From an uncultured bacterium (lineage in GTDB: Bacteria; Cyanobacteriota; Vampirovibrionia; Gastranaerophilales; JAILCC01): a DNA stretch of 64,000 nt. The translations under genes and the position numbers were made by a program. Under the pieces are notes generated by a model, which saw nothing but the letters and a program-made list of their open reading frames with translations, was not told the origin of the DNA and searched no databases. How positions within the stretch are numbered: position 1 is the first letter of the stretch; every line of letters starts with the position of its first letter. Below are positions 6,618 through 14,789 of the stretch, in pieces. The DNA lies in NCBI GenBank assembly GCA_949283935.1, contig CASDUJ010000008.1, forward strand, positions 16,301-80,300, given 5' to 3'.

Positions 6618-8849
6618 TTATTCTTTCGCTAATTTACTGGATAATTCTGATAATACTTCTTCCATTTGAACAAATTTTTTGTTTATATTATCAAGTTTCG
6701 TGTTAATTGGTTTAGTCGATGTTTCTTTCGTTGTAATTTTGACTGTGAGAATTTTATCAATTTTTTCTTCAATTTTATCCAATCGCTTTTGTGTTTCTTC
6801 TTCGTATATTTTTAATCTTGCAAAAATATTCGTAACATCGTTGTTTATAGATTTCTTTAAGCCTTCTATTTCAGTTTCTGTTTTTTCAATTTCTTTTCTT
6901 TTGTTTAATAATTCTTCGGAATTCGCTCTTAATTCCTCCAATACCGTTGTTGCATTATCTAACCATTCACCTACATATATTAATGCATTTTTTATTGTAG
7001 ACGCTTCTGCATGTACAGCTTTGGATGATTGATTCCCTTCTGAAATTTTTTCGTTAATTTCATTTAAATAATGTGTTAATTCATAAAAAAGTTCGTATAA
7101 CTTTTCAGGATTCGCTTTGTCAAAAACTTCTTTGAATATTTCAAGATTATTTTTTAATTCTATTGTGCTATCTTCATTTGATAAAATTAATTTGTTGGTC
7201 CTTAAGCTAATATCATAAACTTGGGCATTTAAATCTTCTATCTTTTGTCTAATATCGGTTACGCCTTCATCTGCTTCTGTTGTGTTTCCTAATAGCTTGG
7301 ATACTTGTTCTATTTGTTCCCCAGTTTTTCTAATTTTATCAGATATTTCTTCTACTATATCTGAAGATGTTACCGATTTTGAAATATCATTTAATACTAA
7401 TCTCATTTTGGCTAAATCTGATTGAATATCATCAAAAGAATATACCAAATCTGATGTGTCTTCTGGTTTTAAATAATCGGTTATACTGTTTTGTGCTTTT
7501 TCTATGCCCTCAATTTTATTTAATAAACTTTTAAATTGAAGCATAATATTGTTTAATTTTTCAGAATTTTCATTCGTTTTAACTGTAATAGCTGATAAAA
7601 CATTTTCTATGAAATCTTTTAAATCTTCTGCTTCATCATCAAAAGATAAACTGTTAAATAAACTTAAAAGTTCAAGATAAAATTCATCATTTAGTGACTT
7701 TATTCCATCTTTTATTACATCCGCCGTTGATGATTTTGTTAGTTCTTCCAAATTTTCATTGTATTCTGCTAACATGTTTTCTATCTTTTCCATATTATCG
7801 CTAATAGTATGGTTGGATAAATCTGAATTTGTTTTAAATTCATCAACTAAATCAAACAGCCTGTTTACATCAATATTTACTGTGTCTACAATTTTGTCTA
7901 AATTATTGTTTATTGTTTCAGATAAATTACTTATTTCTCCGTGCATGTTTTGTATTTTGTTTTGTAGTTCAATAAATGCACCTTTGTCGTATTCTTTTAC
8001 AAAATTGTTTATTTCACTGAAATTTTGAGATGTTGCTTCAATAAATGATTTAATATCACTACTTGCTAATAATATTGGCGAAACAACGTCTGTTGTTAAT
8101 TTGTCTATTACTTCCTGAAAATTTTTTAGTTCTGTATATTTTTTGTCTATTATCTTTATTGCAGAAAGAACCGATGTAATAGCTAAATTAAGATCATCAA
8201 ATCTTTCTTTAATTTCGTTCATTCCTGTTATATTTTGCTCCTTATTTTGAAAAGGAGTTTTTGTTATTTCTTTTATCTTTTCTTCTATGGATTTTATGTA
8301 ATTTTCTATGTTTTGCTGAAAAGAAATATTTGTGCTATTTTGACTGCTAATTAGTGTTTTTATATCTTCTATTTTTTCTATAGAACTTTCTTTTTCTATA
8401 ACTGGAATTTGCACATTTGTTTGAGAATTTTTGAAAATTGCAAGTTCATTTGCCAAACCCTCTAAAGACTCTTCTATATCTTGTAATTGTTTTTTCAAAC
8501 CTTCGTCTGCAAAAGTTTCTTTGTTTTCAGATAAATTTGAAATTGCTTTGTTTATTTTTTCTATTATTTTTTCTAATTCTATTATTTTTATTTTTAAATT
8601 ATTTTGATTTTCACTTAAATCTTTTTTTATTTCATTAAAAAGCTTCTTTATTTCTTCTATATTCGGAAAAATAGATGTATCTTGAAACTTTTCTTCTATT
8701 GTATTAACTATTTCTGTTTTAAAATTTGGTAATTGATTTTGCTGAAAAGAATGAATTAGCGTCGTAATAAGACTTGAAATATTATCAATCTTTGTGTTGT
8801 AACTTTCTATTTTTTTGTCTATACTCTCTAATTGTGCTTCTATTTCCAT
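6618..8849 (-). CDS. Very long coiled-coil protein
   Basis: This protein of about 743 residues is almost entirely heptad-rich coiled coil, dominated by Glu, Lys, Ile, Leu, Asn and Ser. It lacks Cys and Trp apart from one Trp near residue 635 (VGEWLDN). There is no signal peptide, membrane helix or ATPase motif, so it is not an SMC protein. Repeated I-x-x-L/I-N-x-L segments suggest a rod. Its start is set at the ATG at 8849; a TTG 15 nt upstream is possible. It is followed after 1 nt by the membrane-anchored pseudopilin-like protein, suggesting a rod plus anchor pair, perhaps a cytoskeletal or envelope structure. The function is unknown. Confidence 0.75.
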   Translation of the reverse strand: MEIEAQLESIDKKIESYNTKIDNISSLITTLIHSFQQNQLPNFKTEIVNTIEEKFQDTSIFPNIEEIKKLFNEIKKDLSENQNNLKIKIIELEKIIEKINKAISNLSENKETFADEGLKKQLQDIEESLEGLANELAIFKNSQTNVQIPVIEKESSIEKIEDIKTLISSQNSTNISFQQNIENYIKSIEEKIKEITKTPFQNKEQNITGMNEIKERFDDLNLAITSVLSAIKIIDKKYTELKNFQEVIDKLTTDVVSPILLASSDIKSFIEATSQNFSEINNFVKEYDKGAFIELQNKIQNMHGEISNLSETINNNLDKIVDTVNIDVNRLFDLVDEFKTNSDLSNHTISDNMEKIENMLAEYNENLEELTKSSTADVIKDGIKSLNDEFYLELLSLFNSLSFDDEAEDLKDFIENVLSAITVKTNENSEKLNNIMLQFKSLLNKIEGIEKAQNSITDYLKPEDTSDLVYSFDDIQSDLAKMRLVLNDISKSVTSSDIVEEISDKIRKTGEQIEQVSKLLGNTTEADEGVTDIRQKIEDLNAQVYDISLRTNKLILSNEDSTIELKNNLEIFKEVFDKANPEKLYELFYELTHYLNEINEKISEGNQSSKAVHAEASTIKNALIYVGEWLDNATTVLEELRANSEELLNKRKEIEKTETEIEGLKKSINNDVTNIFARLKIYEEETQKRLDKIEEKIDKILTVKITTKETSTKPINTKLDNINKKFVQMEEVLSELSSKLAKE

Positions 8850-8932
8850 TTTTTTTCTCTGCAAATATCATACATTTCAATTGTATCAAATATTTAAAGT
8901 TTTTGTAAGTTTGTAACAAAAGATTAATAAGC

Positions 8933-8957
8933 AAAAAAATACCGGCAAGCCGGTATT
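8933..8957 (-). terminator. Rho-independent terminator after rpoZ-like gene
   Basis: The stem AATACCGG / CCGGTATT with a 4-nt loop reads, on the minus strand, into a run of seven T. It lies 20 nt past the stop codon of the gene at 8977-9225. Confidence 0.85.
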
Positions 8958-8976
8958 TTATAAAGTTTTTTAATAA

Positions 8977-9225
8977 TTATCCAACTAGTTCGCCATCGTT
9001 GTGTTCTGTTGCTTTGATAATTATTGCTTGTTGAATTGGTTTCTCTTTTTTTGTAGATGAATCAAAAGTAGTTTCGTAATCACCAAAATCATCTATTGGC
9101 TTCCTCATTTGTGCTTCATCTATCATTCTTTTTGCTAATTCTGCAATTTGATAAACTAATTCATATCTGTTTTGAGTTTGTTCATTTAAATCCCATGCTA
9201 TTTTTGTTATTTGACTTTGTTCCAT
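8977..9225 (-). CDS. rpoZ: Probable RNA polymerase omega subunit
   Basis: This 82-residue protein resembles cyanobacterial and other divergent omega subunits, which help assemble RNA polymerase. After a short N-terminal helix, NRYELVYQIAELAKRM corresponds to the conserved NRY-x-x-x-x-x-A-x-x-AKR helix, and KPIQQAIIIKA corresponds to KP-x-x-x-AI-x-E. The length (about 80) matches the family. It has AAGGAGAA before its ATG and its own terminator. The similarity is by eye; a profile search would settle it. Confidence 0.65.
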   Translation of the reverse strand: MEQSQITKIAWDLNEQTQNRYELVYQIAELAKRMIDEAQMRKPIDDFGDYETTFDSSTKKEKPIQQAIIIKATEHNDGELVG

Positions 9226-9310
9226 TAATTTTCTCCTTTGAGCCTTTATCCTATAATACTATAGAAAAAAAAGCAATCAAGATTTTTGGTCAAAAAATTA
9301 ACAAGTTAAT

Positions 9311-9691
9311 CTATTCCGCTAAAATTTCTTCTGTTTCTTCTTCTGTATTTTCTTTAGAACTTTGTGTTCGAATAGATTCTGCTTTATGTTTACCTTTTAT
9401 TGTTTTTTCTTTGTATTTTTGTACTTGTCTGTTTAGTTTGTCTGCAAGTAAATCAATACTTGCATACATTGATTCTGCTTTCTCTTCTATATGTATTCTT
9501 GCTCCAGCTATATTACATTTAGCTTCTGCTATATGGCTGTCTGCTACACTGGGGTTTTTTATAACTGTTAATATAACCTCAAAATCTATCATTTGATCGT
9601 AATGTTCTATTACTTTACTCATTTTTTCTTTTACATAAGCTTTGATTGCGGGGGTAATTTCAATATTTCTGCCATTTACAATAATTTGCAT
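9311..9691 (-). CDS. hpf: Ribosome hibernation promoting factor, short form
   Basis: This 126-residue protein belongs to the HPF/RaiA family, which binds the 30S decoding region in resting cells. The N-terminal beta-alpha fold is clear: MQIIVNGRNIEITPAIKAYV, then DFEVILTVIKN, ARIHIEEKAESMYASIDLLADKLNRQVQKYKEK. The C-terminal dimerisation domain of long HPF (as in cyanobacterial LrtA) is absent, replaced by an acidic tail of Glu/Thr, so this is a short HPF. The start is the ATG at 9691, behind AAAGGAGA; the longer frame adds nine residues without support. Confidence 0.88.
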   Translation of the reverse strand: MQIIVNGRNIEITPAIKAYVKEKMSKVIEHYDQMIDFEVILTVIKNPSVADSHIAEAKCNIAGARIHIEEKAESMYASIDLLADKLNRQVQKYKEKTIKGKHKAESIRTQSSKENTEEETEEILAE

Positions 9692-9841
9692 ATATAAATC
9701 TCCTTTGAAGACTGACAAAGTTCATTATAACTCATGTTTACTTTTTTTTAAAGAGTTATTTTCTCCTTTCCTTTGTCTTGTTGTTTTATCCATTTGAATA
9801 AGATATTTTTTTTTGTTAAAATTTTAATAAAAGAGGAAATT

Positions 9842-10789
9842 ATGAGAAAAAAAACAACTTATATTGTACTTGATGTTGAAACAACAGGTTTAGATGTTTA
9901 TAAAGAAAGAATGATTGAATTTGCTGCCGTTAAACTCGTTGGAGATAAAATTGTAGATAGCTTCGAAACATTAATAAATCCTGAACAACCTATTAGATAT
10001 TCAAGTTATTTAATTCATAATATCTCCCAAGAAATGGTTGCAGATGCTCCAAAACTTCCAGAAATTCTACCCAAAATATTAGATTTTATTGGGGACAATC
10101 CAATTGTAGCTCATAATGTCGTTTTTGATTATAATTTTCTGAATCACGCATCTAAAATGCTTTACGATAAAGAAATAAAAAATAGAACAATTGATTCTCA
10201 AGCTTTGTATAAAGAAGTTTTTCCAGATGAATTATCTCATGGGTTGGAGTCTTTGATGAATAGAATGAATGTAGAGTATTCTGTTAGACATAGAGCTATG
10301 GCTGATGCCGTTGGGTTGGCTAAATCTTTTCCAAAACTTATGAAACTTTATGAACAAAGATTTAACTGGCAATTATCTCAATGTGATAAAGTTCCTTATT
10401 TATTTGAAAGATATTTAAGAATTCAAAGTGCTATCCAAGTTATGCAATCAGAATTAATGGATTTGAAATCTGTTTTTAAAGTGTATTTTGAAAATGGTGG
10501 CGAAGATGTAGTAGCTTCTACAGGAGAAACTCTTGTTTATACTTCTAAAACCGGTTATACTTACGACTTTGACAAAATTAGACCTTGTATTGATGATATT
10601 GCTGGAATAAGTAAAGCTGTAAAATTAAATTCAGGTTTAATTGATAGAATGATTAGCGGAAAATCTTTGGAAAATGATATAAAAGAAAAATTAAAAGAAG
10701 CAAGAACTGGTTTTTCTGAAAATAGAATTGTAAATGTCATAAAACCTTCTAAAACCAACTGCGAAAAAGAAGAACATTTTATCAAATGA
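9842..10789 (+). CDS. DnaQ-like 3'-5' exonuclease (DEDDh family)
   Basis: This 315-residue protein carries a DEDDh exonuclease domain in residues 5-180: motif I LDVETTGLD (Asp11, Glu13), motif II HNVVFDYNFL and motif III HRAMADA. The remaining 130 residues are not a polymerase or a helicase and I cannot name them. Stand-alone DnaQ-like proteins act in proofreading or RNA/DNA trimming. The start is the ATG at 9842, behind AGAGGAAA; an upstream frame adds 23 hydrophobic residues with no ribosome site. Its stop overlaps the rsmD start (ATGA). Confidence 0.8.
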   Translation: MRKKTTYIVLDVETTGLDVYKERMIEFAAVKLVGDKIVDSFETLINPEQPIRYSSYLIHNISQEMVADAPKLPEILPKILDFIGDNPIVAHNVVFDYNFLNHASKMLYDKEIKNRTIDSQALYKEVFPDELSHGLESLMNRMNVEYSVRHRAMADAVGLAKSFPKLMKLYEQRFNWQLSQCDKVPYLFERYLRIQSAIQVMQSELMDLKSVFKVYFENGGEDVVASTGETLVYTSKTGYTYDFDKIRPCIDDIAGISKAVKLNSGLIDRMISGKSLENDIKEKLKEARTGFSENRIVNVIKPSKTNCEKEEHFIK

Positions 10790-11325
10790 GAATTACTGCA
10801 GGAAAATACAAAAATAAACAAATAAAAACTATTGAATCTAAATTAATTAGACCTACTCTTTCTAAAATAAGAGAAAGTATTTTTAATGTTCTCCAAAAAA
10901 ATATTCAAGATTCTTGTTTTCTTGATTTGTTTGCAGGAAGCGGTATTGTAGGCATAGAAGCAGCCTCCAGAGGAGCTAAAGAAGTATTTTTTGTTGAAAA
11001 AAATCTTTCTCATTTTAAACTTTTAAAAAATAACCTTAAAACTTTTGATTTTGAATACAAAATTTTTTTGGGCGATAGCATTAATATACTTGAACATTTT
11101 AATGAAAAAAGCTTCGATATTATTTTTTCTGATCCCCCATATAAATCCTTTTTGAACAAAAAAATAATTGAAATAATTTCAAGAAAACAATTATTAAAAG
11201 ACAATGGTTTCATTATTATTGAATGTAGTAAAGAAGAAAATTATGCGACAGATTTATCTAAATATAATTTTCAAATTATTAAAGAAAAAAAATATGGAGA
11301 TACTAATATTTTATATATAAAATAA
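10786..11325 (+). CDS. rsmD: 16S rRNA (guanine(966)-N(2))-methyltransferase
   Basis: This 179-residue protein is RsmD, which methylates G966 of 16S rRNA on assembling 30S subunits. It opens with the family hallmark MRITAGKYKNK, then RPTLSKIRESIFNVL, the SAM site FLDLFAGSGIVGIEAASRGA and the catalytic motif FSDPPYK near residue 119. Length matches the family. Its ATG overlaps the stop of the exonuclease gene by 4 nt, so the two form an operon. A structured RNA candidate starts directly after its stop codon. Confidence 0.93.
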   Translation: MRITAGKYKNKQIKTIESKLIRPTLSKIRESIFNVLQKNIQDSCFLDLFAGSGIVGIEAASRGAKEVFFVEKNLSHFKLLKNNLKTFDFEYKIFLGDSINILEHFNEKSFDIIFSDPPYKSFLNKKIIEIISRKQLLKDNGFIIIECSKEENYATDLSKYNFQIIKEKKYGDTNILYIK

Positions 11326-11326
11326 A

Positions 11327-11530
11327 TCTCTTGGTCTATTTCCTTTTGTCTTTTCGGATGATGAAAACAAGTTTAAAATAAGACAACATGAACATGAACC
11401 CAATGGTCACATTGTTTTTATATAAGTATGCCCAAGGCTTGCAGGGAGGGGTTCTTTTTGTTTACCTTTTCAGGGGTAAGATCGGTAAGAGAAAGGAATG
11501 ACCGGTGGCTATATGACCGGTCATTTGTTT
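11327..11530 (+). ncRNA. Candidate structured small RNA (6S-like layout)
   Basis: The gap after rsmD (11326-11620) is clearly more GC-rich than neighbouring intergenic DNA. TATATATAAAAT at 11311-11322 could serve as a -10 region just before it. The 5' end TCTCTTGGTC (11327-11336) can pair with GATC-GGT-AAGAGA (11480-11492), closing a domain of about 166 nt. GAACCC (11396-11401) can pair with GGGTTC near 11450, and CAATG-GTCA-CATTG is a local hairpin. A strong terminator follows. Length and a long interrupted rod recall 6S RNA, but I cannot match its sequence signatures. A covariance search against Rfam would decide. Confidence 0.4.
11497..11530 (+). terminator. Rho-independent terminator of the RNA candidate
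   Basis: A perfect 10-bp stem AATGACCGGT / ACCGGTCATT encloses a 9-nt loop and is followed by TTGTTTTGTT. It separates the RNA candidate from the secreted-protein gene downstream. Confidence 0.8.
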
Positions 11531-11620
11531 TGTTCTTTACAAAATTAATATTATTAATGGATAAAAAAATTAAAGTATAATGTAATAATATTAGTTAGAA
11601 TTATGAAATTTGGCGGTTTT

Positions 11621-12463
11621 ATGAAAAAATTTTTTATTTTCTTTTCTCTTCTTGTTTTTGTTCTTTTTGCTACTAAAATATTTGCTGTTGAAGAAAAAAA
11701 GAGTATTGCTGTTTTTCCTTTAGATACACCTGTAAATTCATCTAGTTATTCTATTTATTCTAATTCGGCAAATATGTTTGCTTCTGATTTAGTTAATTCT
11801 TTGCAAAAATATAATGATATGAATGTCGTTGATATTTCTACCGGCGAAAATATTTTAAAATCTACTGATTTGTTTTCTTTGTATCAAAAAATTGTTAAAG
11901 AATACAAACAAAAATACACTATAAATTATGAAAAAGCAGATAAAATTTCTCAAGCTTTAAATGTCGATTATATTGCTTTTGTTTATGGAGGTTTTGATAC
12001 TCAAAAATCTTTTTTGAAATCTAATTGGAAATATAGATTCCAATGGATTTGGGCCAATCCTGTAACTCCTTCTGCTCAATTAAACATTAATATTACTTTA
12101 ATTGATGTAAAAAATCATAATTATGTTTTAGAAGAAAATGTAAAAAAAGATATGTCCATGGATAATTTTTTCAATCCTTCACAAAATTTTGGAGAAAATA
12201 TTGTTCCTATTTCTCAAATAAAAAAATTTACAAAACCTAATGCACAAAAAATTGCTCAAAAAATTCATTCTGTAATTTATCCAGATATAAATGCTAAATA
12301 TTCTCAAAAAGATGCTTTTATTGAACGTTTTACTCCTAATGGAAGTTTTGATAATTTTGGAAGTTCAAATGATTTTTCTTCTACTGACAGTTCTTCTTTA
12401 GATAATTCTGTTAAAAATTCAAGAAAAAATTTTTATAAAAATTGGATTCAAGAAAAACTTTAG
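11621..12463 (+). CDS. Secreted protein with CsgG/TolB-N-like fold
   Basis: This 280-residue protein starts with a signal peptide (MKKFFIFFSLLVFVLFATK, then FAVEE). No lipobox Cys is seen. The mature N-terminus KSIAVFPLDTP, then ASDLVNSLQKYNDMNVVDI, ALNVDYIAFVYGGF and NINITLIDVKNHNYVLEE follow the strand-helix order of TolB-N/CsgG-like domains found in envelope and secretion proteins. The last 45 residues are Ser/Asn/Phe-rich and probably disordered. The start is placed at the second ATG (GGCGG 5 nt upstream); the first is at 11603. It overlaps the convergent nitroreductase gene by 4 bp. Confidence 0.6.
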   Translation: MKKFFIFFSLLVFVLFATKIFAVEEKKSIAVFPLDTPVNSSSYSIYSNSANMFASDLVNSLQKYNDMNVVDISTGENILKSTDLFSLYQKIVKEYKQKYTINYEKADKISQALNVDYIAFVYGGFDTQKSFLKSNWKYRFQWIWANPVTPSAQLNINITLIDVKNHNYVLEENVKKDMSMDNFFNPSQNFGENIVPISQIKKFTKPNAQKIAQKIHSVIYPDINAKYSQKDAFIERFTPNGSFDNFGSSNDFSSTDSSSLDNSVKNSRKNFYKNWIQEKL

Positions 12464-13128
12464 TTTTCTTTTTGAGGAGATGGAGAATATTTTTCAAAAG
12501 AAACTATTTCTTCGAAAGTTTTCCTTGTTTTAATTGGTTCAATATTATCTTCTTTTGGATATCCCAAAAGTAGTAATGCAACCAAATTAAATTCTTTTGG
12601 TAATTCTAATTCCATTTTTGTAACGGCATAAACGTCTTGCAATATTTGAGTGTATTCATTTCCTATACCTCCAATTATGCAGGTTTCTATCCCCTTTTCT
12701 TGTGCTGCTAATGTCATGTATGATATTGCGTATGTTACTTCTTCTATTCCTCTTATTTTGACTGCCTCTTGACTTTGAGAAGCTGGATTAAGAGCTTTAT
12801 TATTTAAAAAATATTGTAGTTTTTCTTGGGTCATTCCGGGTCTTTTTTCCAAATTTTCTCTATATTTTTCGTATTCAAATATCCTTAAATCTGCACAACA
12901 AGCTATTATAACAGGTGCATCTAAAACATGTTGTTGACATCCTGAAAGATTGTATAAAAGATTTTTTTTGCTTTCTTCTTTTATTACTATAAAATGCCAA
13001 GGTTGCAAATTTAAAAAAGAAGGTGCTAATCTTCCCGCTTCTATTATATCTCTTATATCTTCAAAAGAAGGCATTTTTTTATCAAAATTTCTTAGAGAAT
13101 ATCTTTTTTTTATTAAATCTATTAGCAT
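12460..13128 (-). CDS. Nitroreductase-family FMN oxidoreductase
   Basis: This 222-residue protein belongs to the nitroreductase superfamily. The N-terminal FMN phosphate-binding signature RYSLRNFDKK is followed by IIEAGRLAPSFLNLQPWHFIVI, the typical A-P-S-x-x-N-x-Q-P-W-x-F motif. The C-terminal half has GIETCIIGGIGNE and LVALLLLGYPKED, also typical. The substrate cannot be predicted; members reduce nitro compounds, quinones or act in cofactor metabolism. It lies 8 nt downstream of the LCP gene on the same strand, so it may be co-transcribed. Confidence 0.85.
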   Translation of the reverse strand: MLIDLIKKRYSLRNFDKKMPSFEDIRDIIEAGRLAPSFLNLQPWHFIVIKEESKKNLLYNLSGCQQHVLDAPVIIACCADLRIFEYEKYRENLEKRPGMTQEKLQYFLNNKALNPASQSQEAVKIRGIEEVTYAISYMTLAAQEKGIETCIIGGIGNEYTQILQDVYAVTKMELELPKEFNLVALLLLGYPKEDNIEPIKTRKTFEEIVSFEKYSPSPQKEN

Positions 13129-13136
13129 TTTTCCTC

Positions 13137-14465
13137 CTATTGAGATTTTGTTAAAATTAATGTTGCATCAGCTTCTCCGCAATAATATAAATCATAAGAA
13201 ATTGTCATGTGCGCATTTTTTAATTGGGGAATAATACTTTTTAAATATTTATATTTTTTTGTTGTGATATTGTCTGTGTGAGCTATTATTTCAGAATTAT
13301 TTTTTCTCGTTATTTTTTCACATACTATTTCCATGTTGTTTTCTTTTAATTTTTCTTTTATTTCTTCTAAATTATTTATTGTTTCTTCATTGTACAAAAT
13401 ACTTATTTTTAAAGGTTCGTGTGCGGGATTATTTTTTTCTATTCTGTATATTAATTTATCTATTATACTTTGTACTCTGTCTGGTTCTAATATCCAGTAA
13501 CTTATTATTGTGTTTTGAGAAGGATGACCCGGAAGAGTTGCTACTAATACGTCTTCTACATTTAAACTTTTTACAATTCCTGCAAATCTTGTCATATCAA
13601 ATATTGTCATATCTGTTTTAACATAATTATTTGCAACAGATATTATTTCTGGTATTTTTGAAATATTTTCGGGAGATTGAATTTTACTTACAATTCCTTT
13701 CATTAAAATCCTTTGTCTTTCTACTCTACCTATATCTCCTATTGCATCATGTCTAAATCTTACGAATTGTTCTACTTGTTCCGCATTTAATTCTTGTTTA
13801 CCTGAATCTATTTTTATAAATAAGTTTCCTGCATAGTCTTTATATCTTAATTTTTTTTCTACATTTACTGGTATTGTTCCTAGTATTTTTATTATTTCTT
13901 TTAATCCTTCATAATTAATTAAAATAAAATGATCTACTTTTACTCCAAACATATCTTGAACTGTTTTTATAGTTAAATCAGTTCCTCCTATTGCATGTGC
14001 TGCATTTATTTTATCTATTCCATGTCCTTCAATATAAACTTTACTATCTCTTGGAATAGAAATAACATTAACAGATTTTGATGTATTATCTATACTAACT
14101 AACATCATTGTATCTGTTCTTGTATTTTCAAAAGGATCTGAGTCCGGTCCATTTGAATCTACTCCCAACAACAAAATATTTTCTCTCTTTTTAAATAAAT
14201 CAAAATTCCCTTTTTGATCAACTTGTGTTTCACTATTTTTTAATGTTTTTCCTATTTTAGTTTCATTTATTTTTTCCAAAGGAACAAAAACAACAAGAGC
14301 AATTAAAAGAAAACTCAAAAGAACAGAAACAATAACAAGCTTCATCAAAAAGTTATCTCCATTTACTTTTTTTGTGTTTTTTTCGAAATAACTTTCTTCT
14401 TCTCCAAAAAAATTATCTCCATTTATGTCTATAACTTTTATTTCTTCCTTATTATTATCTGACAT
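13137..14465 (-). CDS. LytR-CpsA-Psr (LCP) family glycopolymer ligase
   Basis: This 442-residue protein has a cytoplasmic N-terminus, one membrane helix (about residues 42-63, LVIVSVLLSFLLIALVVFV), an LCP catalytic domain and a C-terminal LytR_C domain. The LCP hallmarks are present: LLLGVDSNG, NTRTDTMMLVSID, ISIPRDSKVYI, KINAAHAIGG and the Arg-rich FVRFRHDAIGDIGRVERQ. LCP enzymes move lipid-linked glycopolymers to peptidoglycan or protein. In a diderm with lipid A this is compatible with a cyanobacterial-type cell wall. The gene runs away from the candidate origin at 14.5 kb. Confidence 0.9.
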   Translation of the reverse strand: MSDNNKEEIKVIDINGDNFFGEEESYFEKNTKKVNGDNFLMKLVIVSVLLSFLLIALVVFVPLEKINETKIGKTLKNSETQVDQKGNFDLFKKRENILLLGVDSNGPDSDPFENTRTDTMMLVSIDNTSKSVNVISIPRDSKVYIEGHGIDKINAAHAIGGTDLTIKTVQDMFGVKVDHFILINYEGLKEIIKILGTIPVNVEKKLRYKDYAGNLFIKIDSGKQELNAEQVEQFVRFRHDAIGDIGRVERQRILMKGIVSKIQSPENISKIPEIISVANNYVKTDMTIFDMTRFAGIVKSLNVEDVLVATLPGHPSQNTIISYWILEPDRVQSIIDKLIYRIEKNNPAHEPLKISILYNEETINNLEEIKEKLKENNMEIVCEKITRKNNSEIIAHTDNITTKKYKYLKSIIPQLKNAHMTISYDLYYCGEADATLILTKSQ

Positions 14466-14520
14466 ATTTTAAAAATCTCTTTTAAAAACTCTACTCCTTA
14501 ATATTTTATCTCAAAAGGCA

Positions 14521-14789
14521 AAAATGTGAAGAAAAAAATAAAATTATTCAACATGTAAATAAATTGTAGAAAATTTGTTTATTTTTTTTTGAAAATCTTT
14601 TTTTTTATTCTTTTTTTTTCTTTTTTTAACATTTTAAAAGTTATTTACATTTTTCTACATATTTTTAACAGTTTAAAAATCAATGTATTTTTGGTTTTTC
14701 CTTTTTTTCTACAATTTTTCTTTTTTATTACTACTACTAAATATATTATTTTACATATATAATAGTATTTAAGATGTGAGGAGTTTATT
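14521..14789. other. oriC: Candidate replication origin (oriC) upstream of dnaN
   Basis: This 324 bp gap between divergent LCP and dnaN genes is extremely AT-rich. It holds five 9-mers close to a DnaA box: TTATTTACA at 14641-14649 and, inverted, 14554-14562; TTTTCTACA at 14651-14659, 14705-14713 and, inverted, 14565-14573. At 14728-14740 the top strand reads TTACTACTACTAA, whose complement read 3' to 5' is AAT-GAT-GAT-GAT, the DnaA-trio pattern of bacterial unwinding elements. Cyanobacterial origins are often beside dnaN. TATAAT at 14758-14763 may be the dnaN -10. No canonical TTATCCACA is present and dnaA is not in the window, so this is a prediction. Confidence 0.5.

Noticed and set aside
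11327..11530. tmRNA, SRP RNA or RNase P RNA
   Set aside because: There is no tRNA-like acceptor with TTC-arm, no GGAAG/AGCA SRP loop, and no RNase P core. The stretch is kept only as an unassigned RNA candidate.
14521..14789. Canonical DnaA boxes TTATCCACA
   Set aside because: None is present. Only the altered 9-mers listed in the finding occur, so the origin stays a prediction.
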